DNA of 64,000 bases from Microbacterium luteum (GTDB lineage Bacteria; Actinomycetota; Actinomycetes; Actinomycetales; Microbacteriaceae): the NCBI RefSeq assembly GCF_015277875.1, contig NZ_CP063814.1:62001-126000 (forward strand), in the 5' to 3' direction. The notes below the pieces were generated by a model that was not told where the DNA came from, did not search any database, and saw nothing but the letters and a program-made list of their open reading frames with translations. Each line of letters opens with the position of its first letter. Position 1 is the stretch's first letter. Positions 43,326-51,550 of this stretch are shown in pieces. The translations under genes were made by a program, and so were the position numbers.

Positions 43326-43868
43326 CTATTCGCTGTTGGTTGCCGCGCGCGGGCTCGGCGTGAGGAGGTTCAGGCTGACCAGGCCGACACCGACCACGAC
43401 GAAGACGTCGGCGATGTTCCCGACGAAGAGGTCGCCGTAGGCGAGGAAATCGGTGACGTGCCCTCGCCCTAATGACGGCGGGCTCAGGAGCCGGTCGACC
43501 AGGTTGCCCACCGCGCCGCCGAGGACAAGCCCCAACGCGAGACCCCACCGGGCACCGCGCAATCGCACGGCGAACACGACCACCGCAGCGGCGGCGATCA
43601 CGCCGACGAGAGTGAGGACCCAGGTGGCCCCGGAGCCGAGAGAGAACGCAGCTCCGGGGTTGTAGACCAGGGACAGGCCGAACAGGTCGCCGAGAAGCGG
43701 TATCCGTTCGCCCGGCGTCAGCTGCGCCACCGCGAGGGCCTTCGAGCCCTGGTCGAGCGCTACAGCGAGCACGGCCACAATCAGGACGACGCCGAGAGCT
43801 CTCCTCGCCTGCGGCCGCGCGCCCGCATTCTCTTCGTCGATCGCGGCAGCGACGTCCTGCGTGGTCAC
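43326..43868 (-). CDS. lspA: Lipoprotein signal peptidase II (second copy)
   Basis: A 180-residue four-helix protease with DQGSKALAV, VYNPGAAFSL, GGAVGNLVDRLLSP and FVGNIADVFVVVG, which include both catalytic Asp residues. GTG at 43868 overlaps the stop of the upstream P1B ATPase by four bases, so the two are coupled. The order CmtR-ATPase-LspA recalls the lead-resistance pbr genes of Cupriavidus metallidurans, where PbrC is an LspA homologue. What lipoprotein it serves is not evident here. Confidence 0.93.
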   Translation of the reverse strand: MTTQDVAAAIDEENAGARPQARRALGVVLIVAVLAVALDQGSKALAVAQLTPGERIPLLGDLFGLSLVYNPGAAFSLGSGATWVLTLVGVIAAAAVVVFAVRLRGARWGLALGLVLGGAVGNLVDRLLSPPSLGRGHVTDFLAYGDLFVGNIADVFVVVGVGLVSLNLLTPSPRAATNSE

Positions 43869-45769
43869 GCGCTGGTCTTCCGTGTACGTGCGGCGCGCAG
43901 GCCGTTGAGGATCACGACGACCTCGGCGATCTCGTGCACGAGCACCACGGCCGCGAGACCCAGGACGCCGAACAGGGCGAGCGGGAGCAGGGCGGTGATG
44001 ATCAGCAGCGACAGGATGATGTTCTGGTTGATGATGTGCCGTCCGCGGCGGGCGTGGTCAAACGCACGCGGGAGTAGCCGCAGGTCGTGGCCGGTGAAGG
44101 CGACGTCGGCGGACTCGATCGCGGCGTCCGAGCCGGTCGCGCCCATCGCGATCCCGATGTCAGCCGCCGCGAGGGCGGGGGCGTCGTTGATGCCATCGCC
44201 GATCATCGCGACCGACCCGTTCTTGCCGAGTTCGCCGATCGCTGCTGCCTTGTCCTCAGGGCGCAGCTCGGCGCGCACGTCCTCGATTCCGGCCTGCGCG
44301 GCCAGGGCACGGGCTGTGCGGGCGTTATCGCCGGTGAGCATCGTGACCCCGATGCCCTGGGCGACGAGGGTGCGGACGACCTCGGGAACCTCGGGGCGCA
44401 GCTCGTCCCGGACACCGATCGCCGCGACCGGCGAACTGTCGCGGTGCACGATCACGACCGTCATGCCCTTCTCTTCCAGGGCCGCGACCCGGTCGCCGAG
44501 TGTCCCGGCGTCGAGCCAGCGGGGGCTGCCGACGGTGATCCGTGCCCCGTCGAGGGTGCCTTCGATGCCGTGACCTGCCCGCTCGGTCACACCCTCGGCT
44601 CCGGGGGCTCCGGGAGCTGCGGCCGTGATCGCCGCGGCGAGCGGGTGGGTGCTGTGCTGCTCCAGCGTGGCCGCCCAGGCCAGCGCCTGCTGCTCGGTCA
44701 CGCCATCGACGGTGAGGACGGCGGTGACGGCGGGTTGGTTGCGGGTGAGGGTGCCGGTCTTGTCGACGGCGACGTGACGGATCACGCCGAACCGCTCGAA
44801 CACGGCACCGGACTTGATGATCACGCCGAACTTGCTCGCCGAACCGATCGCCGCCACCACCGTCAGCGGCACCGAGATCGCCAACGCGCACGGCGACGCC
44901 GCCACCAGCACCACAAGAGCGCGGGTGATCCACAACTCCGGGTCACCGAACAGCGACCCGATCACGGCGACGAGGACGGCGAGGATCAGCACGCCGGGGA
45001 CGAGCGGGCGGGCAATCCGGTCCGCGAGGCGGGCGCGGTCGCCCTTCTCTGCCTGCGCCTGCTCCACGAGCTCGACGATCGTGGTCAGTGAGTTGTCCGT
45101 GCCCGCCGCGGTCGTCTCGACCTCCAACGCACCAGCCGTGTTGATCGCACCCGCCGACACCGCGTCTCCGGGCTCGACCTCGACCGGGATCGACTCCCCG
45201 GTAATCGCGGACGTATCCAAGCTCGAGCGTCCCGTCCGGACGATGCCGTCGGTTGCGATCCGCTCACCCGGACGCACCAGCATGAGCTGGCCGACGGCGA
45301 GGTCCTTCGCCGCGACCTCGACCGTGGTGCCACCCTGACGGATGGTCGCGGTCTCCGGGACGAGCTTCAGCAGCGCCCGCAGCCCACCGCGGGCGCGGTC
45401 CATCGCCTTGTCCTCCAGCGCCTCCGCGATGGAGTAGAGGAACGCCAGCGCGGCAGCCTCCTCGACGTAGCCGAGGATCACCGCGCCGATCGCGCTGATC
45501 GTCATCAGCAGGCTGATACTCAGCTTGCCCTTGAACAGCTTCCGGATCGCGCCCGGGGTGAACGTTGACGCGCCCAGCAGCAGGCCGATCCAGAACAGCA
45601 CCAGCGCCGGGATCTCCGCCCCCGTCCACTCGAGGATCAGACCGGTGAGGAACGCGATGCCGGAGAAGACTGGGACCATGATCCCGCGATCGGTCCACCA
45701 GGGACCGTCGTGGTCATCATCATCGTCCAGCTCGACGCCCTCCACTTGGGACTTCGTCACTTCACTCAT
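43865..45769 (-). CDS. P1B-type heavy-metal exporting ATPase (CtpG-like, second copy)
   Basis: A 634-residue pump close to the one at 23059 but without its Cys-rich N-terminus; instead it begins MSEVTKSQVEGVELDDDDDH. The rest is complete: TGESIPVEVEPG, SPC in VVLVAASPCALAISVP, DKTGTLT, HSTHPLAAAI, GDGINDAPAL, and VLVHEIAEVVVILNGLRAAR. Start ATG 45769 overlaps the cmtR stop by four bases; the longer open frame is antisense. Cd or Pb export is inferred from CmtR. Confidence 0.92.
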   Translation of the reverse strand: MSEVTKSQVEGVELDDDDDHDGPWWTDRGIMVPVFSGIAFLTGLILEWTGAEIPALVLFWIGLLLGASTFTPGAIRKLFKGKLSISLLMTISAIGAVILGYVEEAAALAFLYSIAEALEDKAMDRARGGLRALLKLVPETATIRQGGTTVEVAAKDLAVGQLMLVRPGERIATDGIVRTGRSSLDTSAITGESIPVEVEPGDAVSAGAINTAGALEVETTAAGTDNSLTTIVELVEQAQAEKGDRARLADRIARPLVPGVLILAVLVAVIGSLFGDPELWITRALVVLVAASPCALAISVPLTVVAAIGSASKFGVIIKSGAVFERFGVIRHVAVDKTGTLTRNQPAVTAVLTVDGVTEQQALAWAATLEQHSTHPLAAAITAAAPGAPGAEGVTERAGHGIEGTLDGARITVGSPRWLDAGTLGDRVAALEEKGMTVVIVHRDSSPVAAIGVRDELRPEVPEVVRTLVAQGIGVTMLTGDNARTARALAAQAGIEDVRAELRPEDKAAAIGELGKNGSVAMIGDGINDAPALAAADIGIAMGATGSDAAIESADVAFTGHDLRLLPRAFDHARRGRHIINQNIILSLLIITALLPLALFGVLGLAAVVLVHEIAEVVVILNGLRAARTRKTSA

Positions 45770-46125
45770 GCGTCGGCTCCGATTCCGCAGCACCCCGGTA
45801 CCGTGCAGGACGCGTCCACACACGGCGCGTTCTCGTTCACCGCCAGCGTCACATCGACGAGCGCGGTGAGCGCCGCCGTAAGGTGCGGGTCAGCGATCTC
45901 ATAGCGCGTCTGCCGCCCCTCGGGCTCGGCGACCACGATGCCGCAGTCGCGCAGGCAGGTCAGATGGTTCGAGACGTTCGAGCGGGTCAGCTCCAGCTCG
46001 CGCGACAGCACGGCCGGGTAGCTCGGGCCACCGAGCAAGGTCATCAGGATCCGGGAGCGCGTCGGGTCCGCCATCGCCCGGCCGAGCCGGTTCATGACAT
46101 CTAGACGCGAAGTAAGAGTCAGCAC
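45766..46125 (-). CDS. cmtR: CmtR-type Cd/Pb-sensing ArsR regulator (second copy)
   Basis: 119 residues. From the GTG at 46125, Cys57, Cys61 and Cys102 again align with the three CmtR ligands: NHLTCLRDCGIVV and PCVDASC. The tail has GCCG, a shortened form of the CCGP tail in the first copy. The start is followed by CTGACTCTT and preceded by TGTATAGTCA, exactly as in the first copy, so a leaderless mRNA is likely. Two direct TAGTCAG repeats, 18 bp apart on the minus strand (46129-46153), may be operator half sites. Confidence 0.88.
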   Translation of the reverse strand: MLTLTSRLDVMNRLGRAMADPTRSRILMTLLGGPSYPAVLSRELELTRSNVSNHLTCLRDCGIVVAEPEGRQTRYEIADPHLTAALTALVDVTLAVNENAPCVDASCTVPGCCGIGADA

Positions 46126-46193
46126 ACACTGACTATACATTGAAGGCTGACTAATCTTCTGGACGCACGTCCTGTCTTCTGCGGCGGATTGAT

Positions 46194-46535
46194 TCATCCT
46201 CCGCGCGGCAGGTGCTCGAGATGTCCGATGGCCTCGTCGAGGAGCTCGGTGACATGGTCGTCGAAGAGCGAATAGTGAATGTGTCGGCCGGCGCGACTAC
46301 CGGTGACGAGGCTGAGGTGCCGTAGCAGCCGCAGATGGTTCGACACGGTCGTCTGGCCGATCTGCAACTGCTCGCTGAGCTCGGTCACCGTACTCGGTCG
46401 AGCGCTTAGCGCGCTCAGGATGCGCAGCCGCACTGGCGACGCCAGCGCCTGCATGATCTCGGCGAGCCGCTCGGCCTCTGCCACGGACAAAGGACCCATT
46501 TCCCGACGCATCTCAGCACTGACCATGCTCATCAT
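46194..46535 (-). CDS. CzrA-type Zn/Co/Ni-sensing ArsR regulator (second copy)
   Basis: 113 residues, close to the copy at 41177. ALASPVRLRILSALSARP, GQTTVSNHLRLLRHLS and the alpha-5 site FDDHVTELLDEAIGHLEH keep D, H, H and H at the SmtB/CzrA spacing. It is divergent from the P1B-4 ATPase at 46605. The ATG at 46535 is the first of three near ATGs. It lies 68 bp before the CmtR gene, whose product has a different metal preference. Confidence 0.9.
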   Translation of the reverse strand: MMSMVSAEMRREMGPLSVAEAERLAEIMQALASPVRLRILSALSARPSTVTELSEQLQIGQTTVSNHLRLLRHLSLVTGSRAGRHIHYSLFDDHVTELLDEAIGHLEHLPRGG

Positions 46536-46576
46536 TGTGCCGCGCGATCACGATAATCATTCACAAGAACACCATA

Positions 46577-46592
46577 TCATGATATTGTGATG
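46577..46592. promoter_or_regulatory. ArsR-type operator dyad (second copy)
   Basis: ATCATGATATTGTGAT is an imperfect palindrome with ATCA/TGAT ends around ATAT. It corresponds in position to ATCACAGTATTGTGAT in the first copy and lies 12 bases before the ATPase start. ATAATCATTCACA nearby is also shared in complement form with the first copy. Confidence 0.6.
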
Positions 46593-46604
46593 TATTCTGA
46601 TGGC

Positions 46605-48638
46605 ATGACTGCTTCCCCGACGACTGCCGCGCCCACTGCTGAGGCGCAGGACCATGCTCACGGCTCCGCCCGGTGGGAGTTGTGGTTCGCGATCGCCGCG
46701 GGCGTCACCTATGCCGGCGGGATGATCGCCGAGTTCGCGTTGGGGCTGCCAATGGTCGGGTGGCCGTTGGTGTTCTTCCTTGCCACCTACTTCTTCGGCG
46801 GGTTCTTCACGTTCCGCACCGCGATCGCCTCCACGCTGCGCGGCAAGTTCGAGGTCGACTTCCTCATGCTGATCGCCGCCATCGGCGCCGCCCTCATCGG
46901 CCGGTGGGCGGAGGGCGCGGTGCTGCTGTTCCTGTTCAGCCTCGGCCACGCGCTCGAGGAGTACGCGCTCAGCCGCGCCAGCAAGTCCATCGAATCCCTC
47001 GCCGAGCTCGCCCCCCGTAACGCCCTGGTGCGCCGGAGCGGGGACGAGCCGGTGGAAGTGCCGGTCGAGGAGATCGTGGTCGGCGACGTCGTGGTCATCC
47101 GCCCGAACTCCCGCATCCCCTCAGATGGCTTTGTAATCTCGGGACTGTCCGCAGTGGATCAGTCCGCGGTAACCGGGGAGTCGATCCCGGTGGAGAAGGA
47201 GCCGGTGGCCGACCCGGAGCGGGCGATGCGCACCGTCGACACCCTCCCCGCCGCCAACCGGGTCTTCGCCGGCACCGTCAACGGGTCCGGAGTGCTCGAG
47301 ATCGAGGTCACCGCTACCGCTGCGGACTCGACGCTCAGCAAGGTCGTCGAGCTGGTCCGCACCGCCGACCAGGCCGCGTCCCCCACACAGCAGTTCATCG
47401 ACCGGTTCCAGCGTTGGTACGTGCCCGCGGTGATCCTCGGCGTCACCGTCACCCTCCTGATCTCCTGGCTGGCGTTCGCGCAGCGGTTCCCCGACGCGTT
47501 CTACCTCGCCATGACGGTGCTCGTCGCTGCCAGCCCCTGCGCTCTCGCGATCGCCACCCCGGCCGCGGTCCTCGCGGGCGTGGCCCGTGCCGCCCGGGCC
47601 GGCGTGCTCGTCAAGGGCGGCGCCCCGCTCGAGACCCTTGGACGGGTCAGGGCGATGGCGTTCGACAAGACCGGCACCCTGACCTGGGGTGCCCCCCGGG
47701 TGACGTCCGTCACGCCTGCTGGCGACGGTCCCGAGTCCGACCTGATCCGCACTCTCGTCGCAGTCGAGGCGCTCAGCGACCACCCTCTTGCCGAGGCGAT
47801 CGTCCGCGACCTCGAGCCCCGCGTCCCCCAGACCGAGCGCCTCACAGCGACAGACCTGAAGGCGGTCGTCGGCCGCGGCGTCACGGCGACGATCGACGGG
47901 GAACGCGTCGACGTCGGCAACCTTCGCATGTTCGACGAGCAGCAGCTCGCGCTTACCGGCACACTGGCCGATGCCTACGCGCAGGCGCGAGACTCCGGTC
48001 AAACGCTGATGATCGTCCGCCGCGGTGACCGATTCCTCGGCATCGTGGGAGTCATGGATGCCTCCCGCGCGGAATCCGCTCAAGTACTCAACGCCCTCAG
48101 GGCTGCGAACGTGGGGCAACTCGTGATGATCTCCGGCGACAACCAGCGCGTCGCCGACGCAGTCGGCCGGGAAGTCGGCGTCGACACGGCAATCGGCGAG
48201 CTACTCCCCGAGGACAAGGTCGCCCAGATCACCCGCCTCGCCGAAACCCACCGACCCATCGCAATGGTCGGCGACGGCGTCAACGACGCCCCCGCGATGG
48301 CCCGCGCTGACGTCGGCATCGCGATGGGCGCCGCCGGATCCACCGTCGCCCTGGAAACCTGCGACATCGCCCTGATGAGCGACGACCTCGGACGTGTCCC
48401 GTTCGCGGTGCGGCTCAGCCGCGCGACAAGCCGGATCATCCGACAGAACCTCATCGCCAGCCTCGCGATCGTTGCATTCCTCATCCTTGCCACTTTCCTG
48501 GGGCTGAATATCGGCGCCGTTGTTCTCATCCACGAAGGCTCTACCCTGATCGTCGTCGCCAACGCACTCCGTCTGCTCAACTTCGAGCGAGGCAAGGAGC
48601 ACCACGGTATCGATCATGAGGACAAGCCCACCCCGTGA
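46605..48638 (+). CDS. P1B-4-type metal-exporting ATPase (second copy)
   Basis: 677 residues, exactly the length of the first copy. TGESIPVEKEP, SPC in TVLVAASPCALAIATP, DKTGTLTWG, SDHPLAEAI, GDGVNDAPAM and LIHEGSTLIVV are all present. ATG 46605 is preferred over 46587 because the latter lies in the operator. The C-terminus ends HHGIDHEDKPTP, and the TGA itself is part of a GTGACACTTTCC sequence identical to the right end of the 87-bp repeats. Confidence 0.92.
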   Translation: MTASPTTAAPTAEAQDHAHGSARWELWFAIAAGVTYAGGMIAEFALGLPMVGWPLVFFLATYFFGGFFTFRTAIASTLRGKFEVDFLMLIAAIGAALIGRWAEGAVLLFLFSLGHALEEYALSRASKSIESLAELAPRNALVRRSGDEPVEVPVEEIVVGDVVVIRPNSRIPSDGFVISGLSAVDQSAVTGESIPVEKEPVADPERAMRTVDTLPAANRVFAGTVNGSGVLEIEVTATAADSTLSKVVELVRTADQAASPTQQFIDRFQRWYVPAVILGVTVTLLISWLAFAQRFPDAFYLAMTVLVAASPCALAIATPAAVLAGVARAARAGVLVKGGAPLETLGRVRAMAFDKTGTLTWGAPRVTSVTPAGDGPESDLIRTLVAVEALSDHPLAEAIVRDLEPRVPQTERLTATDLKAVVGRGVTATIDGERVDVGNLRMFDEQQLALTGTLADAYAQARDSGQTLMIVRRGDRFLGIVGVMDASRAESAQVLNALRAANVGQLVMISGDNQRVADAVGREVGVDTAIGELLPEDKVAQITRLAETHRPIAMVGDGVNDAPAMARADVGIAMGAAGSTVALETCDIALMSDDLGRVPFAVRLSRATSRIIRQNLIASLAIVAFLILATFLGLNIGAVVLIHEGSTLIVVANALRLLNFERGKEHHGIDHEDKPTP

Positions 48639-48647
48639 CACTTTCCT
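48636..48647 (+). repeat. Isolated right end of the 87-bp repeat
   Basis: GTGACACTTTCC matches the last 12 bases of the repeat at 42440-42526. It overlaps the ATPase stop codon. The homology with the first cassette ends here, so it is probably a recombination joint. Confidence 0.5.
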
Positions 48648-48727
48648 CTCACTCGAACGCCCGCCAGGATCGTCTTCTCTAGTTGCGGCATCGGCAGCTG
48701 GTCACGAGCGGGGTAGTGGGGGATCAC

Positions 48728-49384
48728 TCAGGCGGAGATCCAGATCGCCGCCGCAGCCGCGCGTGGGAGAGCATGCGGCTCTCCGGCGAGGGTCACGACG
48801 ACGGACGCCTCGCCCGCGACCTCGGCGACCCTAAGTGCACTGCCGGGGCGAATGTGCGCCCGGTCGAGCTCGCGCAGCACGGCGGGATCACGGTCGCTGA
48901 TCCGGATGACGCGGCCCTGCTGCCCGGTGAATGCCTCATCGAGTCGCACAGCGGGTTCCGATTCGACGGTGCCGTCGGCGGTGGGGATCGCGTCGCCGTG
49001 GGGGTCGCGCGCGGGCCTGCCGAGCCGCGCGTCGATCGCCTCGAGAAGCCGGTCGGAGATGGCGTGCTCGAGGATCTCGGCTTCGTCGTGCACCTCGTCC
49101 CACCCGTATCCCATCTCGCGTGCGAGCCAGGTCTCGATCAGCCGGTGCCGGCGCACCACTGCAAGCGCGCGTGCGTGCCCGACATCCGTCAGCCGGATCG
49201 CCTTGTAGGGGATGTGGGTCACGAGGCCCTGAGCGGCCAGCTTCTTGACCATCTCGGTGACCGTCGACGGTGCCACGCCGAGCCTCGTCGCGAGCACCAA
49301 CGGCGTGATGGCATCAGGCTGCCACTCGGTGTGTGCGTACACCGTCTTCAGGTAGTCCTCAATGGCAGGGCTCGTGACAGGCAT
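48728..49384 (-). CDS. mntR: MntR/DtxR-family manganese-dependent repressor
   Basis: A 218-residue regulator. MPVTSPAIEDYLKTVYAHTE is the DtxR N-terminus, VLATRLGVAPSTVTEMVKKL the helix-turn-helix, GHARALAVVRRHRLIETWL and EAEILEHAISDRL the dimer/metal region, and QGRVIRISDRDP with RPGSALRV a C-terminal SH3-like FeoA domain. ATG 49384 was chosen since family members begin there. It follows mntH by 25 bp on the same strand. It senses Mn or Fe and represses mntH. Confidence 0.88.
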   Translation of the reverse strand: MPVTSPAIEDYLKTVYAHTEWQPDAITPLVLATRLGVAPSTVTEMVKKLAAQGLVTHIPYKAIRLTDVGHARALAVVRRHRLIETWLAREMGYGWDEVHDEAEILEHAISDRLLEAIDARLGRPARDPHGDAIPTADGTVESEPAVRLDEAFTGQQGRVIRISDRDPAVLRELDRAHIRPGSALRVAEVAGEASVVVTLAGEPHALPRAAAAAIWISA

Positions 49385-49409
49385 CGGCCTCAGGATACCC
49401 ACGGGGGCG

Positions 49410-50852
49410 TCACGCCCCGGTGAACACGAGCCAGAGCAGCACGCCGTTCAGCGTGATCAGAAACACCGATGCCCCGATGCCGGCGGCGGTCGTCGCCCAA
49501 TGGTTCTTCCACCGTCCGAGCACGCTCACCCTCGCCGTGAGTGCGACAAGAGGTACGAGTGCGAACGGGATACCGAACGAGAGCACAACCTGGCTGAGCA
49601 CGAGGGAGAGCGTCGGGTCGAAGCCGAGCCAAAGGCTCAGAAGCGCCGGGATGAGCGTGACGAGTCGGCGGAGGATGAGTGGGACGCGTACGTGCAACAG
49701 ACCGTGCATGATCTCGGCGCCTGCGTAGGCGCCCACCGAGGTCGACGCAAGCCCCGATGCAAGGAGGCCGACCGCGAAGAGCGTCGCGATTACAGGACCG
49801 AGTGTTGCTCCGAGCGCGGCATAGGCGCCCTCGAGGCTATCGGTGCCCTCGACGCCCGCGAGGTTCACCGCCGCGAGCAGGAGGATGCAGAGGTTGACGG
49901 TTCCCGCGATCGCCATCGCGATCGACACGTCCCAGCGGGTGGCGCGGAGGAGCCTGTCGGCCGGCACAGCCGTCGCGGTGCCGGGGAGGCGCTCTGGTGC
50001 GGCATCCGCGTCCCGCCTGATTCCGAAGCCGTGCCATGCGCGCGCCTCGCCGCCGCCGCCCTGTTCTCCCCGGTGCGTTGCGAAGCGATCCCGGCTGAGG
50101 GCCGAGTGCGCGTAGATGGCGTGCGGCATGATCGTCGCCCCGAGGATCGACGCTGCCAGCAGCACCGAGTTGGCGTCGGCGAAGCGTGGGACGAGGCCCG
50201 CGAGGAGGCCGGCCGGATCTGGCGGGGCGACGAAGACGCCGACCGTGAACCCGACCGCGATGATCACGAGCAGCCCCATGATCACGAACTCGAACGTGCG
50301 CGGGCCTCGCCGCGACTGCAGTACGAGCAGCACGATCGAGACGATGCCAGTGATGAGGCCGCCCCAGACGAGCGGCACGCCGAAGAGCAGGTTCAGTGCG
50401 ACGGCGCCGCCGATGACCTCGGCCAGGTCAGTCGCCATGGCCACGAGCTCGGCCTGCAACCAATAGGCGCGGCGTCCCCAACGGTTCCGGATGCGACCGC
50501 CGAGCACCTCGGGCAGGCTCCGCCCGGTGACTATGCCCAGCTTCGCCGAGAGGTACTGGATGAGCCATGCCATGACGTTGCCGAGCACCACAACCCAGAC
50601 CAGCAGGTACCCGTATTTCGCGCCCGCCGTCATGTTGCTCGCGACATTGCCGGGGTCGAGATAGGCGACGCCCGCGACGAGTGCAGGCCCGATCAACCAG
50701 GCAACGCGTCCGACCGATGCGGCGCGCTTGGGGTTCGCCGCCAATGTCGCGGGGTCCGGTGCGGCCGTCGCGGGCCTGGCATCATCGGTCATCATCGCGC
50801 CTGCGGTTCCCGCGCCGACAAGACCTGGACCACCATCGAGAGATTTCGGCAT
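49410..50852 (-). CDS. mntH: NRAMP-family Mn(II)/Fe(II) transporter
   Basis: A 480-residue proton-coupled importer with 11 helices. GVAYLDPGNVASNM holds the metal-binding DPGN and ILGATIMPHAIYAHS the MPH motif. A cytoplasmic loop of about 40 Gly/Arg-rich residues lies after helix 6. The ATG at 50852 is within the first operator palindrome; CATATT eight bases upstream would make it leaderless, and ATGs at 50795 and 50792 are alternatives. The transporter is followed by its repressor gene, suggesting feedback control. Confidence 0.93.
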   Translation of the reverse strand: MPKSLDGGPGLVGAGTAGAMMTDDARPATAAPDPATLAANPKRAASVGRVAWLIGPALVAGVAYLDPGNVASNMTAGAKYGYLLVWVVVLGNVMAWLIQYLSAKLGIVTGRSLPEVLGGRIRNRWGRRAYWLQAELVAMATDLAEVIGGAVALNLLFGVPLVWGGLITGIVSIVLLVLQSRRGPRTFEFVIMGLLVIIAVGFTVGVFVAPPDPAGLLAGLVPRFADANSVLLAASILGATIMPHAIYAHSALSRDRFATHRGEQGGGGEARAWHGFGIRRDADAAPERLPGTATAVPADRLLRATRWDVSIAMAIAGTVNLCILLLAAVNLAGVEGTDSLEGAYAALGATLGPVIATLFAVGLLASGLASTSVGAYAGAEIMHGLLHVRVPLILRRLVTLIPALLSLWLGFDPTLSLVLSQVVLSFGIPFALVPLVALTARVSVLGRWKNHWATTAAGIGASVFLITLNGVLLWLVFTGA

Positions 50853-50887
50853 ACCGAAAGAATATGAGTGATTTCGGCAATCCGAAA
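50844..50887. promoter_or_regulatory. Pair of MntR-type operator boxes
   Basis: TTTCGGCATACCGAAA (50844-50859) and TTTCGGCAATCCGAAA (50872-50887) are 16-bp palindromes 28 bp apart centre to centre, with CATATT between them. The first overlaps the mntH ATG. They match one consensus, TTTCGGCA-nn-CCGAAA, and are almost certainly the binding sites of the downstream DtxR-family regulator. Confidence 0.82.
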
Positions 50888-51129
50888 GAGGCGGTAGGAC
50901 TGGAAGTCACACCACGGAGCCACTACGCAAAGCGGCGCGTGAGAGCTGCCGACTCAAGCTCTGCCGCGAAGTCAGTACACGCAATTGTGCTGCTGCACAA
51001 CAACCCGACCTGACCGATCCCGACGCATAGGCCGATCCGCTTGCGCGACGAAAGCTGTCGCGCGACCGATGGCTCGGCGAACTCTTCGACTAGCGCTTCC
51101 GCAGGCGGCGGGCTTCGCCCCCTTGCGAA

Positions 51130-51525
51130 CTAGGTGACCCAACAGACCTTCACGGTGCCGGTCGTGGCCTGTGCGACGGTCGGGATCGTCTCAACGAAGG
51201 CTCGCGTGGTCTCCTCTGACCCCGGGTATTCGACCACACGCCAGCCCACGATGCCGAAGTCCTCATCCAGCGCCTGCACAGCGCATGCGAACGCCGCGCC
51301 GGCGGGTGGGGTGGCCTGGAAGGATACGGTCACCGTGCGGGCATCGACCAGCTCGAAACCTGTCTCGTCGAATCCGACGTCGTCGAACGAGTTCGAGACG
51401 GTCAGCCATGCAAGCGCAGCGACGGACAACGCCGCCACACCTGTGACGGCGATCCAGAACAGTCGGCGGCGGATAGGGCGCTGAGCACGACCGTAGCGTT
51501 CGGCAAGCTCTTCCTTCGTCGTCAC
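51130..51525 (-). CDS. DUF4307-family membrane protein (second copy)
   Basis: 131 residues, from a GTG at 51525 (VTTKEELAERYGR). FWIAVTGVAALSVAALAWLT is the anchor helix, followed by ARTVTVSFQATPPAG and QALDEDFGIVGWRVVEY. It matches the first copy at 38623 in length and layout. It follows the CopD-CtaG gene by 25 bp and is the last gene of the inverted cluster. Confidence 0.85.
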   Translation of the reverse strand: MTTKEELAERYGRAQRPIRRRLFWIAVTGVAALSVAALAWLTVSNSFDDVGFDETGFELVDARTVTVSFQATPPAGAAFACAVQALDEDFGIVGWRVVEYPGSEETTRAFVETIPTVAQATTGTVKVCWVT

Positions 51526-51550
51526 GCGGTCCTCTGTGTCTGCGTAGGGC

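Noticed and set aside
48648..48727. Terminator between the ATPase and mntR
   Set aside because: No convincing stem-loop was found in this convergent gap.
49362..50867. Plus-strand open frame opposite mntH
   Set aside because: Antisense shadow of a clear NRAMP transporter.
50864..51013. Small plus-strand ORF beginning MSDFGNPKEAVG
   Set aside because: It starts between the two MntR-type boxes, overlaps the operator, and has no ribosome site or recognisable family.
51031..51093. Possible fossil tail of a zf-TFIIB gene (RDRWLGELFD)
   Set aside because: The end GELFD resembles the zf-TFIIB protein at 32123, but only about 20 codons are open and the match is too short to support.
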